Shown in pieces: positions 58,650 to 64,000 of a DNA stretch of 64,000 bases (position 1 is its first letter; each line of letters opens with the position of its first letter). A program made the translations under genes and the position numbers. Source of the stretch: Prostheceraeus crozeri (Eukaryota; Platyhelminthes; Polycladida; Euryleptidae); assembly GCA_907163375.1 (NCBI GenBank), contig CAJQUW010014394.1, forward strand, positions 186,001 through 250,000. The letters run 5' to 3'. The notes beneath the pieces were generated by a model. That model worked only from the letters and a program-made list of their open reading frames with translations, did no database searches and was not told where the DNA came from.

Positions 58650-59072
58650 TTACGTAAACAATGAACCAAAACCAATGTCAATCTGAATACACAAGATTCC
58701 CCCAAAATAACGACACTCCAGATGAGAACGTAACTTCTTCTGCAACGAATCAATCAGTTCTTCCACATCCCAATCGTCACCAATGTTCAAATAGCGATAG
58801 GACACGTCCAGTGCACCTTTGGGGAACTTTGCAGATGTTCGAATATCAAACAAGAAGCGTGGTTCATACAGTAATACATTCAGCAACTGGATACGAAGCT
58901 CTGCAATAATTTTCTCTAACGACACAATTTTCTCCTTTGTCGGAACAATATACAGTGTATTACAGTCTCGTTCCACAATAAAGTCTTTCGATGAATAAGG
59001 TGTATAGGATATCTCCTCCTTGGGATGACGTGTCTTAGCCAGGGGGCGTCTACCAGTTAATGTTGTCGACAT
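58650..59072 (-). CDS. Polinton 2 TIR-proximal protein, paralogue of 50076-50486
   Basis: The 140-residue frame begins MSTTLTGRRPLAKTRHPKEE right after the right TIR promoter. Segments FIVERDCNTLYIVPTKEKIV, SLEKIIAELRIQLLNVLLYE and GGILCIQIDIGFGSL resemble the 50076 gene. Control by the same TIR promoter as the polymerase suggests an early role. The function is unknown. Its first codons lie in a 206-bp tandem duplication. Confidence 0.6.
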   Translation of the reverse strand: MSTTLTGRRPLAKTRHPKEEISYTPYSSKDFIVERDCNTLYIVPTKEKIVSLEKIIAELRIQLLNVLLYEPRFLFDIRTSAKFPKGALDVSYRYLNIGDDWDVEELIDSLQKKLRSHLECRYFGGILCIQIDIGFGSLFT

Positions 59073-59507
59073 ATGATTAGAATGATTTTCTCTGGCAGCG
59101 CATTTACTTATATACCCTGTCGTGACTCATCAAATGCGCCGACAAGTGCCCCGGCGCCAAGTGCTCCGATGAATGTCAAGTGCTCCACTTCATGTCCTCT
59201 TAGCGACCAAGTGCGCCGATGCGTGAGCGTGTGCCGTGTCTTAGCCAGGGGGCGTCTACCAGTTAATGTTGTCGACATATAATTAGAATGATTTTCTCTG
59301 GCAGCGCATTTACTTATATTCCCTACCGTGACTCATCAAATGCGCCGACAAGTGCCCCGGCGCCAAGTGCTCCGATGAATGTCAAGTGCTCCACTTTATG
59401 TCCTCTTAGCGACCAAGTGCGCCGATGCGTGGGCGTGTGCTCCGATGAATGGAGCAAGGTCATGTACTTTAGTGAAAATGGTGTGGAAAGGGGCCAGACT
59501 TTGCTAC
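59029..59507 (-). repeat. Right terminal inverted repeat of Polinton 2, partly duplicated
   Basis: 59288-59507 matches the left TIR almost end to end. A tandem duplication with a 206-bp period (tgtcttagccagggggcgtc at 59031 and again at 59237) has produced a second, tip-less copy at 59073-59234 together with the start of the 59072 gene. Both copies keep the inward TATA promoter (59107-59114 and 59313-59320, the latter slightly changed). Confidence 0.9.
59107..59114 (-). promoter_or_regulatory. TATA box of the right TIR promoter
   Basis: On the coding strand TATATAAG, 34 nt before the ATG at 59072, in the same position as the left TIR TATA box. Confidence 0.65.
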
Positions 59508-61662
59508 TGATGATGCATTCTTTAATAATAAAATTTGAATATATGAATGTTAAAATATATCGCTTAATCAATATTTAAATATGCAGATTTCGCAAAACAC
59601 TGAAGTCCACAGAGAACTAGAGTCCCTGGAAATTACTTTCGTGAGGAGGATTGCCTCCTGCTTAGCCCTAAGAGGTGACAAAGAGGTCTGCAACCTTCAG
59701 TCCATTGAAGCCGTGTGATCACGCATCTACGACGGTCATTCCATAAAAATGTTCCTTTAAAAAAAGAAAATCGATTCAATAGAATTTGCATCCACAACAA
59801 AAAGATTTTTCGAATCTCATTAGCAAAACAAGGCATTCGCATTTATTTTTTCATTTTTATGGTGTTTCACAGATTCGATGAATCAAAACCAAGTGGAAAA
59901 TTAGTTTTTGCCTCCAGAATAACGCACTGTCATGCAACTGTGCACACTATTTTGCAGTGTAAGTGATGTGTTGTGCGCTACCATGTATCTAAAATTCAGA
60001 AATATAGAATAACCAGACCACAGAATTAGACAGGTCGTCTCAGAGAATCAGACCGGTCGTCTCTTCTTCTGTTTAACTAGAACGGAAGCATTGAAACATG
60101 CAACGCTAATGAAATGGCACAGTCTGCTGACATAATAGCACATCAATCGAACAATGAGCAGCCAGTTCAACATTAAGCACGCCAAACTGTGCGAAGTTTC
60201 AGTGACTTATCAACCGGATCACACAGCAAAGAGACACAGTAGATATCACGTTCTACAGAGAAGTTTGTGAACGTTTTTTCGTGCGCCTTCTAACTTTTTT
60301 AATAATGGTCGGAGGGCCCAACATTATCGAGAAAACCTTTGCGCAATGATCTGATTTCTTTGAATCTGAAGGAATCGTGGCGATAGGAGCATTTTGAAGG
60401 AATTCGCAGCAATCCGCAATCGAGGCACGACTATTCAAAGTTCATCTTTCTGTTCTGTCAGAGACTTGTTGGCCTTACCAAAATAACACTCCCTTATTTG
60501 TCAACCGATCTTCATTTCAGATTAAAAATGTAGTTACAAGGATCAACCTTCAGCTTGTCGCAAATGTTGAAATCGTGTAAAATGTACCTCACTTGAATTC
60601 AAAGATAGTAGCTTCCAAATAAAAGCATTAAAGTAAACACGCTTATATATTAAAAGCATAATGGCGGCATTCAAAGAGGATAATTTGCATCATGACTCAG
60701 AAGACATCAATGCAGCTTAAATTTAGGCCATATAAAGCACGATCTCTGAAATTCTTTGCTTGGTGAGCAAAGTTAAGAAAAATGGTGAAACTATGACGTC
60801 ACATGATTGAATGACCCATAGAAGACAGATATCACAGGTTTAAGCACATGTTTATGTATGACATGATAAATATGATGAACCTACTTTCCTTTAAATTCAT
60901 GCATTTTTGGATTTTTCGGTACACATAATCAGGCTTCACACTAGGCTTCATACTTTTCGTGTCTAAGTCAAAAGTAAAAAAGTAAAAGGTAAAACTATGT
61001 AAACAGGCAGACGCTTCGTGACTCCGTCACAGCCTCAGTGGCAGTAAAAACAGAAGCACCGCAGTTGCATCTGTATGTAGGACCTACTTTTACTTCTTGA
61101 ATAACAAGTGGATAAAAGCAGTGGGAGAGACTTTTCATTGTAAACAAGAATTACCAATTGCTACTCGCATGCCACAAACAATATTATATTTCATATTTAT
61201 GCTCACCAAAATCATTTTTGATCATTTAGTGCAACACGCATATAGCACGTTTTAGAACAAGCAGAAGATAAGTTGGCGCCTGCATTCATAGCTGTATTGT
61301 TAAAATGCTTTTTTGTCATTTGATATTGTTGCTTCATGTCCAGTCAGCACATTTGTACTGACACTGGATAGCTAGCAAAGCAAATCACAGTAATTACAAT
61401 GACTTATTGTTGAAGGGTCGAAATAGATGGATGTGGGTCAACGGAACTTGATCTATGTCATCTATGACTCACCACCAACCATGCCCACCAACTTTTCACG
61501 AAAGCCTTACCCATGACCAACACGAGTTCGCAACCCACTCTACCTATGACCCACGACCCACAACCAACTCTACCTTTGCCTACTTTTTATGCGATTCTAT
61601 ATGGTAATGCTGGTATTTCATATAAAGGATTAATATCAGGCATTCATATAGCATAGATAGTA
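59508..61662. other. No recognisable gene
   Basis: About 2.1 kb of flanking DNA. Open frames are short and without motifs. No RNA gene or transposon end was recognised. The tract near 61430-61570 repeats phrases such as accaac and acccac in a low-complexity way. Confidence 0.45.
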
Positions 61663-62070
61663 TTGAGTTACGTGAATAGAATTCAAGTACGTATCAAATT
61701 CAAGTACTGCAAGGCGATCAACATTCAAGACACTATTGTAAAAATTGAAAACCGCTTGTTTAAGAAGGTCAATACCAACGAAACGCATCCACTATACAAG
61801 TTCCTTCCCTCTAAGATAAACCACAATTGGAATCTAAGAGGACCGCATTCATTACAAGGAACAGTGAACAACAACAACATCGGAAGGAACTTTTTCAATC
61901 AAATACTTCACGCTGACTTAAACATTTGATATTTCCGTCTTCAGTCTACCACTCCTTTAATCTGACTGACTTGCCAAGTAACTTACATAATTTTTTTCTT
62001 CATCAATTGTAATCCGTCATGCGTTTGTCATATCGGAGAAAAGCTTTTCATTTTTATTATTATTAGATTT
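61663..62070 (+). pseudogene. LINE 3' fragment
   Basis: The frame 61663-61929 contains IENRLFKKVNTNETHPLYKF, then LPSKINHNWNLRGP...IGRNFFNQILHADLNI, which resembles the last 60-70 residues of CR1/L2-type reverse transcriptase proteins (HPL...LP...YNLR...R.(K/R)NSF). The following 3' UTR ends with ttttcatttttattattatt, like the (ATT)n tails of LINE A and B. The 5' part is missing. Confidence 0.5.
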
Positions 62071-62351
62071 TAAAAAGAATAAAAGATAAAACATGCGATG
62101 AAACTTCATTCACTATATTGCATGCACAGTCAATTTACAATTACACCATCTTTCATAATCTCATTCATCCTGCAATAATTCTAAGTTCTTCAAAGTATCC
62201 ATTTTTTTGATTATCGTCGAGGTCGCACAAAGCGTTCAATCTCTGAAAGGTATTGAAAGTATGTAAATAAAATGGCACGAAAAGAAATTAAAAAATTAGT
62301 AACCGAATAAAAAAGATGAATGATGTGTCATTATAACGCATAGGTAAACTA
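62071..62351. other. No recognisable feature
   Basis: Short AT-rich spacer between the LINE fragment and the second Tc1 element. Confidence 0.4.
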
Positions 62352-64000
62352 CAGTTAGTTTCATAAAAAGTGGATCATCCTAAAATTTGACTAAATAAAA
62401 CATAAGTATTGATACAGAAAGCATTTTTCATGTCATTTCATGTCCCTAATATATTTAAATGTCCTTATATAATCTGATAAGCTATGATGCAGTAACGGTT
62501 CTTAAGAAGCTAATATTTTGTGGCCCTACCCTTGTTGTCGATGACATTACCAATTCGTCTAGGCATTGATTCGATGATATCGTTGATTTTTGACTGATCT
62601 AACTTTCTCCACTCTCTTTTTAACAGTGACGCAAGTTGTGATACGCCATCTGTAGGTAGCAGTGAACGACGAACGTTACGTTTTAGAATACTCCATACAT
62701 TTCCTATGGGATTCAGATCAGGAGAACGAGCTGGCCAAGATAATGTCCTAAGCCCTAATTGAGACTTGCATAAGTTGACTCTACTACTCCTGTGACACGT
62801 AGCATTATCATCCATAAATAACCAAGTCGATGGATCACCAAGTTGATCTGTCATTTGGCCAATGTTCATTCGTAAAACATTCACATAGCGTTCAGAATTC
62901 ATGGTTCCTTGCTGTATGTGAAGTTCAGAGCGGCCATTGGTCCAAATGCCAGCCCAAATCAGTAGAGTCGCACCACCTTGTACCCGGGGAAGATGTAAAT
63001 GTCTCGGAATTTCCTGATCAGATTTTATCCATAATCTCAATCGACCATCACTATCCTTCAGACGGACTGATGCCTCATCAGACCAGACAACCCGATCCCA
63101 TTGATTTCGCCAGTGATAATGACTCATTGCCCATCTGAGACGTCTTTTTGTATGCTGATCTGATAATTCGATTTGAGAGGGCCTCTTACAGCTCTTGAAA
63201 TTCGACTCAATAAGTCTTCTACGAATAGTGGACTTAGAAATAGACGAGTCTAGTGCAACCATCTCAGTTAACGAGAGACTTGGATCAACTTTAACAAATC
63301 TCAAAATTAGGCGGTCTCTACGTTTGGATGTTTTGCGTGGACGGCCAGAGCCCTCTTTACGACAGAGTCGAAAATCATCATTATGCCATCGATGCACATT
63401 TGTGTAAGGGACATTTAGTCGCTTGCTTGTAGCTCGCAAAGAAAAGCCTAGTTCTAGCAAGGCTGACACTTTGCCTTTTGTGAATGCGATCTCGTTATTG
63501 TTCATTTGTGCTTTGTATTGTTTTCAACCGGTAAGAGATAGATTTCTAGCTGAAAGCAATCAGGAGTGCTGCCAACACCACCGCAACGAAGTCAGGAAGC
63601 TATGGAACATGAAGTCCACTTAATCACATGTAGCAGTTACATTATTGTTGATGAATAATGGTGCTATACTGGCTCTGATTGACCGATTTTCTTTATTTTT
63701 GTTTTGCTTGATAGCTTTTGGCTTGTAGAACAACATATTACATAACAAAGGAAACAAATGAAATTTTATAAGAGTGAGGTATGATTTTGTGTAACATTGC
63801 TAAATGAAGATCAAATTATCTACTACTTTTTTATCTATAACAGGAAAACAACTCAATATTGATGCTTGAAATTTCCAACAATGATATTAGTAAGCACAAC
63901 TGAAATATCTTCCAAATTTCAGAGAAATTCGTTCAAGCTTGGCGGAGTTAGACAAAGTTGAAGTTAAGGCGATGTTTAAGGGTGATCCATTTTTTATGAA
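62352..64000 (-). mobile_element. Tc1-type DNA transposon 2, right tip beyond the window
   Basis: The left end follows a TA (62350-62351) and starts CAGTTAGTTTCATAAAAAGT, then ggatcatcc. The last 24 bases of the window are the inverted counterpart (reverse complement ttcataaaaaatggatcacc). The right tip must lie about 9-11 bp past the window, giving an element of about 1.66 kb. It contains one transposase gene. Confidence 0.85.
62510..63505 (-). CDS. Tc1-family transposase, full length but with the third catalytic residue replaced
   Basis: The 331-residue uninterrupted frame begins MNNNEIAFTKGKVSALLELG. N-terminal helix-turn-helix domains are followed by a GRPRKTS motif. The catalytic core has D in VVWSDEASVRL and D in FMDDNATCHRS. 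The third block reads SPDLNPIGNVWSILK, where the family has NPIEN, so the catalytic Glu (GAA) is Gly (GGA, 62702-62704). The length is normal for Tc1. It is probably a recent copy that can no longer cut, although it might still bind ends. Confidence 0.9.
   Translation of the reverse strand: MNNNEIAFTKGKVSALLELGFSLRATSKRLNVPYTNVHRWHNDDFRLCRKEGSGRPRKTSKRRDRLILRFVKVDPSLSLTEMVALDSSISKSTIRRRLIESNFKSCKRPSQIELSDQHTKRRLRWAMSHYHWRNQWDRVVWSDEASVRLKDSDGRLRLWIKSDQEIPRHLHLPRVQGGATLLIWAGIWTNGRSELHIQQGTMNSERYVNVLRMNIGQMTDQLGDPSTWLFMDDNATCHRSSRVNLCKSQLGLRTLSWPARSPDLNPIGNVWSILKRNVRRSLLPTDGVSQLASLLKREWRKLDQSKINDIIESMPRRIGNVIDNKGRATKY

Larger units (their letters stand above)
23547..59507. mobile_element. Polinton (Maverick) 2, large, with four later insertions
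   Basis: Inverted repeats starting agcaaagtctggcccc bound about 36 kb. It holds polymerase, protease, major capsid, penton-like proteins, integrase with chromodomain, ATPase, PX-like protein and many accessory genes. Later insertions are piggyBac (29440-32247), LINE A (32511-36134), LINE B (50488-54464) and LINE C (57859-58450). Without them the element would be about 25 kb. Most frames are long and open; roughly ten breaks are apparent beyond the insertions. The TIR copies differ at about 7 of 215 aligned bases by eye, so it is moderately young. No clear 6-bp target duplication was found. Confidence 0.92.

Noticed and set aside
23541-59513. 6-bp target duplication of Polinton 2
   Set aside because: Flanking 6-mers (gataat and actgat) do not match. 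Similar tgatga strings lie nearby but are not at the ends.
59633-59842. Possible host exon on the minus strand
   Set aside because: Short frame without splice signals, motif or neighbouring exons.

Overview
The window is a transposon-dense stretch of an invertebrate animal genome; no host gene is recognisable. It carries Penelope-like, BEL/Pao, CR1-like LINE, Tc1 and piggyBac sequences and two Polintons (Mavericks), a mix typical of animals. The exact host cannot be told from this sequence.

Layout: 1-5317 holds a Penelope-like reverse transcriptase fragment, a TA microsatellite, a BEL/Pao fossil and a Tc1 element. 5327-21554 is Polinton 1: very AT-rich, about 16 kb, long terminal inverted repeats, almost all genes on the + strand, clearly broken. 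21559-23546 holds a 90-bp palindrome, a MITE-like foldback and Penelope-like fragments. 23547-59507 is Polinton 2: about 36 kb including roughly 11 kb of later insertions (one piggyBac, two long LINEs and one short LINE fragment), of ordinary base composition and less decayed. 59508-64000 holds unassigned DNA, a LINE 3' fragment and a second Tc1 element that runs a few bases past the window edge.

Polinton 1 has a penton-like minor capsid gene, packaging ATPase, family B DNA polymerase, major capsid gene, a PX-like protein, a phospholipase A2-like domain in one frame with a retroviral-type integrase, and an adenain-like protease. The polymerase carries a LAGLIDADG intein exactly at the YxDTDS motif. 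Many genes start at a T-rich/AAAAATG motif, and several end in small GGACC-type hairpins.

Polinton 2 has polymerase, protease, major capsid, several penton-like paralogues (one with a collagen-like shaft), chromodomain integrase, ATPase, a DEDDh-type exonuclease, Cys-rich and basic virion proteins, and an open reading frame downstream of the polymerase that reads as a two-repeat TATA-binding-protein-like domain. Its promoters fall into two classes. The polymerase, exonuclease and a few other genes have TATA boxes, mostly with TGCTCCG-type repeats. Ten mainly structural or small genes instead have an ACTARGTWA-like motif 24-29 nt before the ATG. A virus-like element with its own TBP-like factor and an early/late promoter split is the most interesting hypothesis here. 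All readings are by eye, without database searches.
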